This document shows, piece by piece, positions 15,006 through 25,507 of a stretch of DNA of 64,000 nucleotides. How positions within the stretch are numbered: the first letter of the stretch is position 1; each line of letters opens with the position of its first letter. Position numbers and translations under genes: made by a program. The DNA comes from Colidextribacter sp. OB.20 (GTDB lineage: Bacteria; Bacillota; Clostridia; Oscillospirales; Oscillospiraceae): positions 1 through 64,000 of the forward strand of contig NZ_QWKG01000006.1 in NCBI RefSeq assembly GCF_009911595.1, in the 5' to 3' direction. The notes under the pieces are model-generated. The model ran no database searches. It worked only from the letters and a program-made list of their open reading frames with translations, and had not been told where the DNA came from.

Positions 15006-15631
15006 ACACCGAGTACTTACTGGACGCCATCGGCCTGTTGGATGACGACCTGATCCAGGAGGCGGAGGCCTGCTCCGCCCCAAAACGGAGGTCCGGTTAC
15101 CGGAGCTGGATGAGTCTGGCCGCCTGCCTGGCTGTTGTTGTTGTCCTGGGCTACGGGCTGACCCACATCCGCCTGGACAGCAGTAAAAACACCGCCTTCC
15201 CCAGCGGGGGCGCCCCCAGCGCCTCGGCCAGCAACGGGGTCAGCACTCCCGGCGCACCCCCCCAGGAGCCGGCGGGCTCCAACGCCGCCGGCGGCTCGAA
15301 CGGTCTCACCTCCGGCTCTGGCGAACCCGCCTCCTCTGACCCCCCGCTCGATGTGGAGGGGCCCTGCGGCGGGTACGAGGGAGATTTCTGCGCCGCCATC
15401 ATGGTGGACGGCGTCCTCTACTGGTCTACCGGCACGCCCGTCCCCGGCGAGGTGGAGGAGAGCGCCATCCGGACCGTCACAGGCTATACCAGCAGCCTGC
15501 CCGAGATGGACGGCCAGACCAATTTCTCACAGGATCTGAGCGCCCAGTACGCCGTAACCAATATGGGCCTGGTGGTGCTCGTCGACCAGGAGTGGATTCT
15601 GTTTGACCCTGTACCGCCCTGGGAGAAATAG
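15002..15631 (+). CDS. single-pass membrane protein coupled to the ECF sigma factor
   Basis: 209 residues: a short cytoplasmic N-terminus (LLDAIGLLDDDLIQEAE), one membrane helix near residues 37-55 (AACLAVVVVLGYGLTHIRL), a low-complexity Ser/Gly/Pro linker and a ~90-residue extracellular domain. The ATGA overlap with the sigma gene and this layout suggest an anti-sigma or sensor role, but no zinc HxxxCxxC anti-sigma motif is seen. Function is inference. Confidence 0.7.
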   Translation: MNTEYLLDAIGLLDDDLIQEAEACSAPKRRSGYRSWMSLAACLAVVVVLGYGLTHIRLDSSKNTAFPSGGAPSASASNGVSTPGAPPQEPAGSNAAGGSNGLTSGSGEPASSDPPLDVEGPCGGYEGDFCAAIMVDGVLYWSTGTPVPGEVEESAIRTVTGYTSSLPEMDGQTNFSQDLSAQYAVTNMGLVVLVDQEWILFDPVPPWEK

Positions 15632-15639
15632 CATAAAAT

Positions 15640-15661
15640 GCGGCGGCCCGCAGGCCGCCGC
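15640..15661. terminator. bidirectional intrinsic terminator
   Basis: GCGGCGGCC/GGCCGCCGC with a CGCA loop, shared by the sigma operon and the converging clp gene. T-rich on both exits. Confidence 0.75.
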
Positions 15662-15665
15662 TTCT

Positions 15666-18095
15666 CTATATCAGTTTCACCTGTACCTCGTCCCCCTGGG
15701 CGGAGACCTGGAGGGTGTCCCCCTTTTTCAGCCGCCCGGTGAGCATCAGGTCGGCGGCGGGGTCCTCCACCAGGGAGGCGATGGCCCGGCGCAGGGGGCG
15801 GGCCCCGTACTCCCGGCTGGCCCCCTTGCCAGCCAGAAGGGAGACGGCCTCCTCCTCCACCGCCATGGCGATGCCCAGCTTGTCCAGCCGCTTCCGGGTC
15901 TCAGAGAGGAGCTGGCGGGTGATGGCCCGCAGGGTCACTCCGTCCAGGGGGTGGAACACCAGGGCGGCGTCCAGCCGGTTGAGAAACTCCGGGGCGAAGG
16001 TGTTGGCCGCGTCGGACAGCACCGCCCGTTCCAGTTCCTCCCGCTCCGCCTCCCCTCCGGCGTTGAAGCCCAGCCGCTTCCCCTTGGCGAACCGCTGGGC
16101 CCCCAGGTTGGAGGTCATCACCAGGACGGTATTCCGGAAGTCGGTCCTGCGCCCCTGGGCGTCGGTGAGCACCCCCTCCTCCATCACCTGGAGGAGGACG
16201 GACCACACATCCCGGTGGGCCTTCTCCAGCTCGTCCAGCAGGACCACCGACCAGGGCTGGCGCCGCACCCGCTCGGTGAGCTGCCCTCCCTCCTCGTGGC
16301 CCACATAGCCCGGAGGGGAGCCCAGCAGCCGGGAGACGGTGTGGGCCTCCATATATTCAGACATGTCGAAGCGGAGCAGGGCCTCCTCGCTGCCGAAGAG
16401 GGTGGCGGCCAGAGAGCGGCACAGCTGGGTCTTGCCCACCCCGCTGGGCCCCAGGAAGAGAAAGCAGCCCACCGGCCGTCTGGGGTCCTTCAGGCCCAGC
16501 CGGCCCCGGCGGATGGCCTTCGCCACCGCCTCCACCGCCCTGTCCTGGCCCAGCAGGCGGCGGTGCAGGGCGGTGTCCAGCCCGGCCAGGATCTTTTTAT
16601 CCGTCTCGTCCGGGTCCTGGACGGGCACCCCCGTCCACTGGGAGAGCACCGCCTGGATGTGCCGGGGCTCCACGGCGAACTGGCCCTGGCCCGACTGCCA
16701 CTTCTGCCGCTCTCCCTCCAGCTCCCGCTTGAAATCCCGCTCCACGTTGCGCAGAATGGCCGCCTGCTCAAAGTCCTGGCGGCGGACCGCGTCGGCCAGC
16801 TGCCTCCCCGCCTGGGACACCCTCCCCTCCAGCCGCTGGAGCTCCGGAGGCAGGGCCTTGCCGGACAGCCGGGCCTGGGCCGCCGCCTCGTCCACCAGGT
16901 CAATGGCCTTGTCGGGAAGAAACCGCTGGGGCAGATATCGGCAGGACAGGTCCACCGCCGCCTCCAGGGCGCTGTCGGAGATAATCAGGTGGTGGTGGGC
17001 CTCGTACCGCCCCCGGAGGCCCTGCAAAATCTCCATGGTCTCCGCCCGGGTGGGCTCCTTCACGGTGATAGGCTGGAACCGCCGCTCCAGGGCGGCGTCC
17101 TTCTCGATATACTTCCGGTACTCGTCGATGGTGGTGGCCCCGATGACCTGCAGTTCCCCCCGGCTGAGGGCGGGCTTGAGAATGTTGGCCGCGTCGATGG
17201 CCCCCTCGGCGCTCCCCGCCCCCACGATGGTATGCAGCTCGTCGATGAACAGGATGATGTTCCCCGCCCGGCGGACCTCCTGGAGGACGTGCTTCAGCTT
17301 CTCTTCAAATTCTCCCCGGTACTTGGTGCCCGCCACCATGGCGGACAGGTCCAGGGCATACAGCCGCTTGCCCAGCAGGTGCTGGGGGGCCGCGCCGTCG
17401 GCGATGGCGGCGGCCAGACCCTCCACCACCGCCGTCTTCCCCACCCCGGGCTCGCCGATGAGGGCGGGGTTGTTCTTAGTCCGGCGGGAGAGGATCTGGA
17501 TCACCCGGTCCAGCTCCTCCTTCCGGCCGATCATGGGGTCCAGGCGGTCCTCGGCCGCCATGCGGGTCAGGTCCCGGGCGCACTGGTCCAGCTGACGGGT
17601 CTCCCGGCTGGGCTGGGGCTCCGGCTCCCGGGGGCGAGGCCGGGGGGCGGGGTGCTCCTCCCCTCCCAGAGCGGCGGAAACCGAGCGGTACAGCCCCTCG
17701 GCCTCCACTCCGCAGTGGGCCAGCAGCTGAACCGCTCCGCTGCCGCGGGTCCGCAGCAGACCCAGCAGCAGGTGCTCCGAGTTCACCGCCCCCTGTCCCA
17801 ACCGCCGGCTCTCCTCCACCGCCCCCTGGATGGCCAGGCAGCAGTTGGGGGTGAGGCCCTGATGGATGGCCCGGGCGGGCACCCCCGTCCCCACCCGCTG
17901 GGCAATGGCGGAGCGCAGAGCCTGGCTGTCCGCCCCGGCCCGGCGCAGCGCCATGGCGGCGGGGCTGAGCTCCTGTCCCGCCAGACCCAGAAGCAGGTGC
18001 TCGCTGCCCACATAGCTGTGTCCCAGCCGGGCGGCGTTCTCCTGGGCCAGTCGGATGGCCCCCAGGGCGGTGGATGTGAATTGACTGTCAGACAT
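15666..18095 (-). CDS. clpC: ClpC-type AAA+ ATPase of the Clp protease
   Basis: 809 residues from the ATG at 18095 behind GAGGTG; the frame opens 17 codons earlier without a better site. Order: Clp N-domain with two repeats (1-145), first AAA+ module (GEPGVGKT about 215; ILFIDE), a short middle domain with a UVR-like motif ([16 protein letters not shown]), second AAA+ module (GPSGVGKT about 547; VVLLDE). RLGFNAG resembles the ClpP-docking LGF loop, unlike clpB at 33788. No ctsR, mcsA or mcsB neighbours are present, so its control differs from Bacillus. Confidence 0.88.
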   Translation of the reverse strand: MSDSQFTSTALGAIRLAQENAARLGHSYVGSEHLLLGLAGQELSPAAMALRRAGADSQALRSAIAQRVGTGVPARAIHQGLTPNCCLAIQGAVEESRRLGQGAVNSEHLLLGLLRTRGSGAVQLLAHCGVEAEGLYRSVSAALGGEEHPAPRPRPREPEPQPSRETRQLDQCARDLTRMAAEDRLDPMIGRKEELDRVIQILSRRTKNNPALIGEPGVGKTAVVEGLAAAIADGAAPQHLLGKRLYALDLSAMVAGTKYRGEFEEKLKHVLQEVRRAGNIILFIDELHTIVGAGSAEGAIDAANILKPALSRGELQVIGATTIDEYRKYIEKDAALERRFQPITVKEPTRAETMEILQGLRGRYEAHHHLIISDSALEAAVDLSCRYLPQRFLPDKAIDLVDEAAAQARLSGKALPPELQRLEGRVSQAGRQLADAVRRQDFEQAAILRNVERDFKRELEGERQKWQSGQGQFAVEPRHIQAVLSQWTGVPVQDPDETDKKILAGLDTALHRRLLGQDRAVEAVAKAIRRGRLGLKDPRRPVGCFLFLGPSGVGKTQLCRSLAATLFGSEEALLRFDMSEYMEAHTVSRLLGSPPGYVGHEEGGQLTERVRRQPWSVVLLDELEKAHRDVWSVLLQVMEEGVLTDAQGRRTDFRNTVLVMTSNLGAQRFAKGKRLGFNAGGEAEREELERAVLSDAANTFAPEFLNRLDAALVFHPLDGVTLRAITRQLLSETRKRLDKLGIAMAVEEEAVSLLAGKGASREYGARPLRRAIASLVEDPAADLMLTGRLKKGDTLQVSAQGDEVQVKLI

Positions 18096-18192
18096 GACGT
18101 TCACCTCGGGTTTCAGTGTTTTTACCATCATGCCCGGATTTTTCAAAATTTAGCCCGCTCCGAAATTTTTCTCCTCCGCCAAAAATTTAGCA

Positions 18193-18220
18193 TTGCAATT
18201 TTCAAAATATGTGGTAGAAT
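18193..18220 (+). promoter_or_regulatory. promoter of the ferredoxin gene
   Basis: TTGCAA, 16-base spacer, TAGAAT. Confidence 0.65.
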
Positions 18221-18253
18221 AGGGAATACCATTTTAATGGAGGTGTACATATC

Positions 18254-18424
18254 ATGGCCTATGTTATCAGTGACGCTTGCATCAGCTGCGGCTCCTGTGT
18301 GGACGGCTGCCCCGTGGGCGCCATCTCTCAGGGCGACTCTCAGTACGTCATCGACGCCGGTGCCTGCATCGATTGCGGCTCCTGCGCCGGCACTTGCCCC
18401 ATGGGCGCTATTGCTCAGGGCTAA
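18254..18424 (+). CDS. 2[4Fe-4S] ferredoxin
   Basis: 56 residues with two CxxCxxCxxxCP cluster motifs: CISCGSCVDGCP and CIDCGSCAGTCP. This is the clostridial bacterial-type ferredoxin, a low-potential electron carrier that could serve the dehydratase activase and other reductases. GGAGGTG precedes the ATG by eight bases. Monocistronic, with its own promoter and terminator. Confidence 0.97.
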   Translation: MAYVISDACISCGSCVDGCPVGAISQGDSQYVIDAGACIDCGSCAGTCPMGAIAQG

Positions 18425-18435
18425 ACTGCCAAAAG

Positions 18436-18470
18436 AAAAACAGCGCCGGGTTTTCCCGGTGCTGTTTTTT
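18436..18470 (+). terminator. intrinsic terminator of the ferredoxin gene
   Basis: AAAAACAGCGCCGGG stem, TTTT loop, complement (one G-T pair), T6. Confidence 0.9.
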
Positions 18471-18499
18471 ATGCTTGCACCTCCGTCCCCCGCAGGGAA

Positions 18500-18631
18500 A
18501 AGCCTCCCTTTTCAAAGGGAGGTGGCATTTGCAAAGCAAATGACGGAGGGTTTTCTCCTATCGACACACCTGTTTTACGGGGAAAACCCCCACCCGGCTC
18601 CGCCGGGAGCCCCCTTGCGAAGGGGGCCTTT
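18500..18631. repeat. dispersed repeat, family B
   Basis: AGCCTCCCTTTTCAAAGGGA, then TTTGCAAAGCAAATGACGGA, GGGTTTTCTCC, and finally CCCGGCTCCGCCGGG and CCCCTTGCGAAGGGGG: four local palindromes in fixed order. The same composite recurs at 42384, 48341 and 53569. Confidence 0.85.
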
Positions 18632-18683
18632 TCCTCCTGCTCAATAAGCCCTCAGAAGAAAATTATAGATGACGAACCGCGCA

Positions 18684-18717
18684 AAAGCAGCGCTGGAACA
18701 TTCAGCGTTGCTTTTTA
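18684..18717 (+). terminator. terminator-like hairpin without an obvious gene
   Basis: AGCAGCGCTG pairs with CAGCGTTGCT and a T run follows. It stands alone between the family B repeat and the next promoter; perhaps a leftover of a lost gene. Confidence 0.55.
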
Positions 18718-18763
18718 CATCATCTTATCTAATTTTAAAAATCATATTTGGTGGTATTTCATA

Positions 18764-18792
18764 TTGATATTTTCCCCCTATCCGGATATACT
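18764..18792 (+). promoter_or_regulatory. promoter of the hemolysin III-type gene
   Basis: TTGATA, 17-base spacer, TATACT. Confidence 0.75.
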
Positions 18793-18844
18793 GTATACAG
18801 AAGCAAAATTGAAGCCCGGTTTTCTCTGGAAAGGAGTGTGTCCT

Positions 18845-19573
18845 ATGCGCGCCAATACCATCACTGCCGCCCCCATGGCCCCTGCTGTGAATATCCGGCA
18901 CCGCCGCCGGGCGGAGGTCCGCGACCCCTACGACGGCCTGCGCCCCTGGTCGGCCATCACCCACGGTCTGGGGGCAGGGCTGGCCGTATTGGGCACTGCC
19001 GTCCTGCTGATTCAGTCCGCCGCTCTGGGGAAGTGGCTGCTCTTCGGCTTGTTCGCCGTCTACGGCCTGTCCATGGTCTGTCTCTACACCGCCAGCACCC
19101 TGTACCACTACCTCAATGTGTCTGTCCCCGGGCGGCTGGCCCTGCGGAAATATGACCACTGCTCCATCTACCTGCTCATCGCCGGCAGCTACACCCCGCT
19201 CTGCCTCACCGTCTTGCGGGACGCCGGCGGCATCCCCCTGGTCATCGCCGTGTGGGCTCTGGCCGTGGCCGGGACGGCGCTCACCATCGCCAGGCTGGCC
19301 ATTCCCCGGTGGCTCACCAGCGCCATCTACCTCTTTATGGGCTGGCTGGCCATCTTCGCCATTGTCCCCATCTACCGCGCCCTGCCTGCGGAGGGCTTCT
19401 TCTGGCTGCTGGCCGGGGGACTGCTGTACACTGTGGGAGGCGTGCTCTACGCCGTCAAATGGCCTGGCCGGGACAATCCCTGCTTCGGCTGCCACGAGAT
19501 TTTTCATGTGTTCATCCTCCTGGGCTCCATCGCCCACTTCGTCATGATGTATCAGGTGGTGCTCTGGCTGTGA
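18845..19573 (+). CDS. hemolysin III / TrhA (PAQR-family) membrane protein
   Basis: 242 residues from the ATG at 18845 behind AAGGAG; the longer frame from 18764 starts inside the promoter. Seven hydrophobic segments. Conserved PAQR features: AITHGLGAGLAVLG, TASTLYHYL, DHCSIYLLIAGSYTP and the C-terminal HEIFHVFILLGS with paired histidines. Bacterial members are linked to membrane fluidity or lipid homeostasis; the hemolysin label is historical. Confidence 0.9.
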   Translation: MRANTITAAPMAPAVNIRHRRRAEVRDPYDGLRPWSAITHGLGAGLAVLGTAVLLIQSAALGKWLLFGLFAVYGLSMVCLYTASTLYHYLNVSVPGRLALRKYDHCSIYLLIAGSYTPLCLTVLRDAGGIPLVIAVWALAVAGTALTIARLAIPRWLTSAIYLFMGWLAIFAIVPIYRALPAEGFFWLLAGGLLYTVGGVLYAVKWPGRDNPCFGCHEIFHVFILLGSIAHFVMMYQVVLWL

Positions 19574-19577
19574 CAAA

Positions 19578-19615
19578 TTGACCGCCTGGCTGTCAGCCGG
19601 GCGGCCAACTTTTTC
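19578..19615 (+). terminator. intrinsic terminator
   Basis: TTGACCGCCTGGCTG pairs with CAGCCGGGCGGCCAA (two mismatches) followed by TTTTT. Confidence 0.8.
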
Positions 19616-19626
19616 TCTCAAACCCC

Positions 19627-19655
19627 TTGTCAAGGGGGAAAAAATAGGGTAAAAT
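19627..19655 (+). promoter_or_regulatory. promoter of efp
   Basis: TTGTCA, 17-base spacer, TAAAAT. Confidence 0.7.
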
Positions 19656-19703
19656 AAGTCAGCTAAAGGCAATCAAATTGAGAAACAACGGAGGATGATT
19701 CCT

Positions 19704-20276
19704 ATGCCAATGATTTCTGCCAGCGATTTCCGCAACGGCGTGACCTTCGAGATGGACGGCAAGGTCATGCAGGTAGTCGAGTTCCAGCACGTCAAGCCTG
19801 GCAAGGGCGCGGCCTTCGTCCGCACCAAAATGAAGAACGTCATCACCGGCGGCGTGACCGAGACCTCCTTCAACCCCACCGCCAAATTCGAGCAGGCCTT
19901 CGTGGAGCGCAAGGACATGGACTACAGCTACAGCGACGGCGACCTGTATTACTTCATGGACCCCGAATCCTTCGACATGATCCCCATCGGCAAGGACCTG
20001 CTGGGTGACAGCTTCAAGTTCGTCAAGGAGAATATGACCTGCAAGGTCATGTCCTACAAGGGCACCGTCTTTGGCGTGGAGCCCCCCAACTTCGTGGAAC
20101 TGGAGGTCACCGAGACCGACCCCGGCTTTGCCGGCAACACCGCCACCAACAACGTGCTCAAGCCCGCCACCCTGGAGACCGGCGCCGAGATCAAGGTCCC
20201 CCTGTTCGTCAACCCCGGCGACCGGATCAAGATCGACACCCGCACCGGAGAGTATCTGGAGCGTTGCAAGGCGTAA
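19704..20276 (+). CDS. efp: elongation factor P
   Basis: 190 residues from the ATG at 19704, nine bases after GGAGG; an in-frame ATA three codons earlier is not used. The KOW-like N-domain holds the modifiable-lysine loop [12 protein letters not shown]; the C-terminal OB domain ends [19 protein letters not shown] rescues ribosomes stalled at polyproline, which is frequent in GC-rich proteomes. Confidence 0.97.
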   Translation: MPMISASDFRNGVTFEMDGKVMQVVEFQHVKPGKGAAFVRTKMKNVITGGVTETSFNPTAKFEQAFVERKDMDYSYSDGDLYYFMDPESFDMIPIGKDLLGDSFKFVKENMTCKVMSYKGTVFGVEPPNFVELEVTETDPGFAGNTATNNVLKPATLETGAEIKVPLFVNPGDRIKIDTRTGEYLERCKA

Positions 20277-20283
20277 TATCCCT

Positions 20284-20358
20284 TTTTGCAGGGTGGATAT
20301 CATCTGCCCGCCGCGACGTAACGATTGCAGGCCAGGCGGATTATATCCGCCCCTACAG
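20284..20358. repeat. dispersed repeat, family A (degenerate)
   Basis: TGCAGGGTGGATATCATC paired with an inverted GGCGGATTATATCCGCCCCTAC between efp and the next gene. Confidence 0.65.
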
Positions 20359-20384
20359 CCCGCAGCTTGAAAAGGAGTAAAATC

Positions 20385-20804
20385 ATGACTATTTCCGAGA
20401 AAGTCGCCTATCTGAAGGGCCTGGCCGAGGGGCTGGATCTGGACACCGTAAAGTCCAAGGAGGGCAAGCTCATCTCCGTGATGATCGGCATCCTGGAGGA
20501 GCTGGCCATGTCCGTGGAGGACCTGGAGGAGAACGCCCTGAACCTGGGCGAGGAGATCGACGTGCTGTCTGACGACCTGGCCGACGTGGAGTCTGAGGTC
20601 TTTGACGAGGACGACGACATGGAGGACTACGACGACGACTGGTTCGAGGTGGAGTGCCCCACCTGCGGCGCCGACATCATGGTGGACGACAGTGCTCTCC
20701 TGGAGGGCGAGGTGGAGTGCCCCGGCTGCGGTGCCCGCTACGCCATGGAGCTCACCGACGATGAGGACGAGGAAGAGGAGTCCGAAGCCGGCGAGGAGGA
20801 GTAA
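20385..20804 (+). CDS. CD1247-type acidic zinc-ribbon protein
   Basis: 139 residues behind AAAAGGAG. The first ~60 residues form a helical domain (SEKVAYLKGLAEGLDLD, GKLISVMIGILEELAMSVED) like the CD1247 N-terminal domain of clostridia. Two CxxC pairs (CPTCGADI, CPGCGARY) make a zinc ribbon, flanked by very acidic stretches. The partner is unknown; an RNA polymerase or nucleic-acid contact is only a guess. Confidence 0.75.
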   Translation: MTISEKVAYLKGLAEGLDLDTVKSKEGKLISVMIGILEELAMSVEDLEENALNLGEEIDVLSDDLADVESEVFDEDDDMEDYDDDWFEVECPTCGADIMVDDSALLEGEVECPGCGARYAMELTDDEDEEEESEAGEEE

Positions 20805-20842
20805 AACCGCCTTTTCTCATTCATCAGAGGGAGGTTAAGCCG

Positions 20843-20992
20843 ATGCGTACAGAAAAAGACCGCAGAGATACCCAAATGGCTACGCTTTATGAGCTTCGGT
20901 TGATTTTCAGCGGCGGTGAGAAAGAGCAGTACAGCCGCGAGGAGATTGTCGAGCTCCTGGACAAGATCGCTATCGCAAAGGGCCAGGAGTAA
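20843..20992 (+). CDS. 49-residue protein of unknown function
   Basis: GGGAGG lies eight bases before the ATG. The protein is charged and helical, with YELRLIFSGGEKEQYSREEI suggesting a small alpha/beta or helical fold. It follows the zinc-ribbon gene by 38 bases and is probably co-transcribed. It is the last chromosomal gene before the mobile element. Confidence 0.6.
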   Translation: MRTEKDRRDTQMATLYELRLIFSGGEKEQYSREEIVELLDKIAIAKGQE

Positions 20993-21107
20993 CCCCCTTC
21001 CCCCATTCACAGCAGTCCCACCCCGGAGGAAAAGCCCGGGGTTCGTAAAACAGTATTTTTGAAAAAAGCTGAAAATGTAGTGTTTTCAAGGGACGGCGTG
21101 GCTTCGG

Positions 21108-23035
<1,928 letters not shown>

Positions 23036-23067
23036 AGGCTCTCCTTTCAAATCTTCAAAATTGTTGT

Positions 23068-23470
23068 GAAATCAAAAGTGCAAAATGCACTTTTGATTTC
23101 ATGGATACAAACGTGGGGTGTAAAATGCACTTGGCGTTAAAATCAGAATTGCAAAGTGCAAGTCTGATTGAAATTTTGGCGGTGACGTTAATGCGGCCCA
23201 GTGGTCGGCGGCATTCTGACGCAGACCAGAACGAAAAGTTTTCGTTCTGGTTTCAAGATTGCAAAATGCAATCTTGAAATTGACTGTATCAGCATACGCA
23301 AAATCAAAGGCGCATTTCGCCTTTGATTTCTCAGGGAGGTGGCGGACATTTTGACCACCACCAGAGCCGCTAAAGTCAAACTACGCCCAGCGCAGTTTGA
23401 TTTGGTGAGCCGCAAAATGCGGTTTACCTACTGTTTTAACGTGGTGGAAAATTTTTCCGCCACGTTAAAA
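23068..23470. repeat. array of about ten hairpins with a shared GCA-AAA-TGC apex
   Basis: The 430-base gap between the relaxase and the 70-residue ORF holds successive inverted repeats: 23068-23100 (15 bp), 23110-23138 (12 of 13), 23141-23169 (12 of 13), 23226-23250 (11 bp), 23251-23279 (13 bp), 23301-23329 (12 bp), 23338-23362 (10 of 11, opposite sense), 23376-23400 (9 of 10), 23404-23428 (11 bp) and 23434-23470 (about 16 bp). Five have a AAA or AAG loop closed by A-T, with GCA/TGC or a near variant on top. Outer arms vary but stay complementary, and several share AAATCA. No gene lies here. I do not know this array from any described element. Confidence 0.85.
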
Positions 23471-23479
23471 AGGATGATG

Positions 23480-24952
23480 TCAGCGGTCATACTCTGCCTC
23501 CCGCCGTTTCTGCCGGGTCTGCTCCTGCTGGCGCAGCGCGGTGTCCACACAGCTTTTCACCTGCCGCAGCTTTTTCAGATCGTCACGCAGAGGCTTGTAC
23601 CGCTCATACTCAGCGGGATAGTTCCGCTGTATCTCCGACAACTCCTGCCGCCACGCCTGGACGGGGATTTTATCCTCTGGGGAACGGTGCTTGTCCAGCT
23701 TCCGGCGGGCCATGTGGAATGTCCGCAGCTCGCCCTCATGCTCCAACTCGAATTTCTCCCGCTGGCCCTTCCACTTGATGGCTTTCCACTTGTCGTAGAT
23801 GGGTTTGGTTTCCCGGTAGAGGTCAATCAAATGAAGCAAATCCTCTATCTCTTTCTTCCGGGCCGACATAGCTTTCAGAGAATCGTTGACGGCCTCCGTC
23901 TGCTCGTTGCGGAGAGTAAGACGGGCCTCCAAATCTTCCAGGGTAAGCAAATCATTCTCTGTCAGATAATTGACCACCTTGGCAAAACTTTTGAGATTTC
24001 CAATCCGGGCATTGTGGCTCCACGCGACCGCATTTCTGGCGGCGTAGTAGGCGTTTAGGAAGTCGGCAAGGGTTGGGGCCTGGGGCTTGCTCAGCTCGTC
24101 CTTTACGGCCTTAATCCAGTCGGTCAGGCCAGCAATTTTCTTCCGAAGATCGCCCAGCATTTTCCGGGCCGCTTTCACCCAGCGGTTCCAATCGCCCTTG
24201 TCAGTGGTGATGCCCTTGGCCTCCATCTGGCGGACGGCCACACCTTCATGGACAGTGGGCAGCAGATCGAGGCCCTGTCGCTCATAGGAGCGGTGGTCGA
24301 CACGACAGGTCAGCCCCTTTTCCTCAAACTTGGCGTTCACCATAGCGGCCCACGCTTCCCGCCAATGCTCCAGCGTTTCCGGGCTTCCCCAGTCGGTAGT
24401 GGGGACAGCGTCAAAGAGTGTCTTGCCGTCCTCGCCCATGATGCGGTTCCCGTCCTCGCCCAGACGGTAGACGCGCCTTTGCTTAAAGCCCCATTTGCCG
24501 CTTTCCTCGATGGGCCGGATAGGGCAGAGGACGTGAAAGTGGGGGTTCGGAATACCGCCGTCCTCCTTGTCCGGCTGGTGGATGGCGAAGTCGGCAATCA
24601 TGCCCCGGCCCACAAGCTGCTCCGAAACAAACTGCCTTGCAAGAGCGATGTTTTCCTCCAAAGAAAATTCGTTCTGCAAGGCAATGTCAAAGCTGTATGC
24701 AAGCTGGGCTTTCTTACCGCGCTCGGCCTTCTCTACGGCGTTCCAGAGGGTGGCGCGGTCTTGGTATTCGGCGGGGGCCTGGGGCGGCAGGAGAATGTCT
24801 GTGCAGACCACGCCGCCCTTGTGGGTGTAGTCGCTGACCTCGCCGTAATACTCGCTATACAATTTCTCTCCGGCGCGGTAGGCGGCAGACGTGACAACAG
24901 ACTGACCCGCACTCCGTTTGACCTGGGTGACGTGGAGATGAAACAAGGCCAA
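23480..24952 (-). CDS. mobA: MobA/MobL-family relaxase
   Basis: 490 residues starting at a TTG eight bases after AGGAGG. The N-terminal relaxase domain has HLHVTQVKRSAGQSVVTSAA (motif I, Tyr in AAYRAGE), the HUH-type metal motif NPHFHVLCPIRP and NAVEKAERGKKAQLAYSF. The C-terminal half is long and helical, without a primase. MobQ-type enzymes nick oriT and stay bound to the 5' end during transfer. It abuts the DUF3847 gene (stop TAA then TTG). Confidence 0.93.
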   Translation of the reverse strand: MALFHLHVTQVKRSAGQSVVTSAAYRAGEKLYSEYYGEVSDYTHKGGVVCTDILLPPQAPAEYQDRATLWNAVEKAERGKKAQLAYSFDIALQNEFSLEENIALARQFVSEQLVGRGMIADFAIHQPDKEDGGIPNPHFHVLCPIRPIEESGKWGFKQRRVYRLGEDGNRIMGEDGKTLFDAVPTTDWGSPETLEHWREAWAAMVNAKFEEKGLTCRVDHRSYERQGLDLLPTVHEGVAVRQMEAKGITTDKGDWNRWVKAARKMLGDLRKKIAGLTDWIKAVKDELSKPQAPTLADFLNAYYAARNAVAWSHNARIGNLKSFAKVVNYLTENDLLTLEDLEARLTLRNEQTEAVNDSLKAMSARKKEIEDLLHLIDLYRETKPIYDKWKAIKWKGQREKFELEHEGELRTFHMARRKLDKHRSPEDKIPVQAWRQELSEIQRNYPAEYERYKPLRDDLKKLRQVKSCVDTALRQQEQTRQKRREAEYDR

Positions 24953-25246
24953 TTATCCGCCCTCCTGCTGGTCCATGGCTCGGCTCACCAGGGCGGCAAC
25001 TTCCGGCAGTGAAAAGACCTTTTCCATCAAAAGAAAAAAGGCCCTTTCGCTCATGCTCCTAACCTCCGGGGCCACACTCTCAACCGCCGCCCCGCGAGTG
25101 ATAAGGCGGTGGTTTCGCTTCTTCCTCTCACCCTGGGTGTAGTAGCGGATGCGGTTTTCTAATCGCTGGCACCTGTGCTGGTATTGCTCCCGTTTGGCAA
25201 CGGCTGCGTTGTATTCTTTTTGCAGTTCTTCTTGTGATTTTTTCAT
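24953..25246 (-). CDS. DUF3847-type mobilisation accessory protein
   Basis: 97 residues from the ATG at 25246 behind GGAGGT; the frame extends upstream to 25360 without a ribosome site. Charged coiled N-terminus (EELQKEYNAAVAKREQYQ), a central basic stretch (RKKRNHRLITRG) and a C-terminal helix. DUF3847 proteins are found immediately upstream of MobA/MobL genes in clostridial elements and may help the relaxase bind oriT, as MobC-type proteins do; that role is inference. Confidence 0.75.
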   Translation of the reverse strand: MKKSQEELQKEYNAAVAKREQYQHRCQRLENRIRYYTQGERKKRNHRLITRGAAVESVAPEVRSMSERAFFLLMEKVFSLPEVAALVSRAMDQQEGG

Positions 25247-25406
25247 CGTTAGACCTCCTGATTTTGGATTTTGAAAATAAAAAGACCGCCTTACCCGTAA
25301 AGGTAAAACGGTCATAGGGGAACCATGTTCAGTTCCCCGCAGGGGCAGGGATAGCCGCAAAGCGGCGCAAGGGGCGGAAGCCCCTTGTACGGAGCGCAGC
25401 GACGCA

Positions 25407-25438
25407 AACGGCCCGGACTTTCGGAAGTCCGGGCCGTT
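25407..25438 (-). terminator. strong hairpin after the LRR protein gene
   Basis: A 14-bp perfect stem AACGGCCCGGACTT with a TCGG loop; a short T run follows on the minus strand. Confidence 0.6.
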
Positions 25439-25455
25439 GCCTCGCAGAGCGCACG

Positions 25456-25495
25456 ATACATGGCCGCAGGCTATGTATAGAAGTGCGCCCTTCGG
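25456..25495. other. oriT: putative origin of transfer (oriT) with nic-like core
   Basis: An imperfect inverted repeat ATACATGGCC-GCA-GGCTATGTAT (25456-25478, one mismatch) is followed two bases later by AAGTGCGCCCTTCGGG (25481-25496). TAAGTGCGCCCT is the known nic core of RSF1010/MobQ and pGO1/pSK41-type oriTs, and an inverted repeat directly 5' of nic is the usual layout. It lies upstream of the DUF3847-mobA pair. Confidence 0.7.
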
Positions 25496-25507
25496 GTCTG
25501 TCTATCG

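Noticed and set aside
18500-18631. Insertion sequence
   Set aside because: No transposase frame and only ~130 bases; treated as a small structured repeat.
21000-21060. Intrinsic terminator ACCCCGG/CCGGGGT before the element
   Set aside because: The 7-bp stem is not followed directly by a T run; too weak to list.
23068-23470. CRISPR or integron attC array
   Set aside because: Units lack constant repeats with unique spacers, and there are no attC core sites (GTTRRRY) or gene cassettes.
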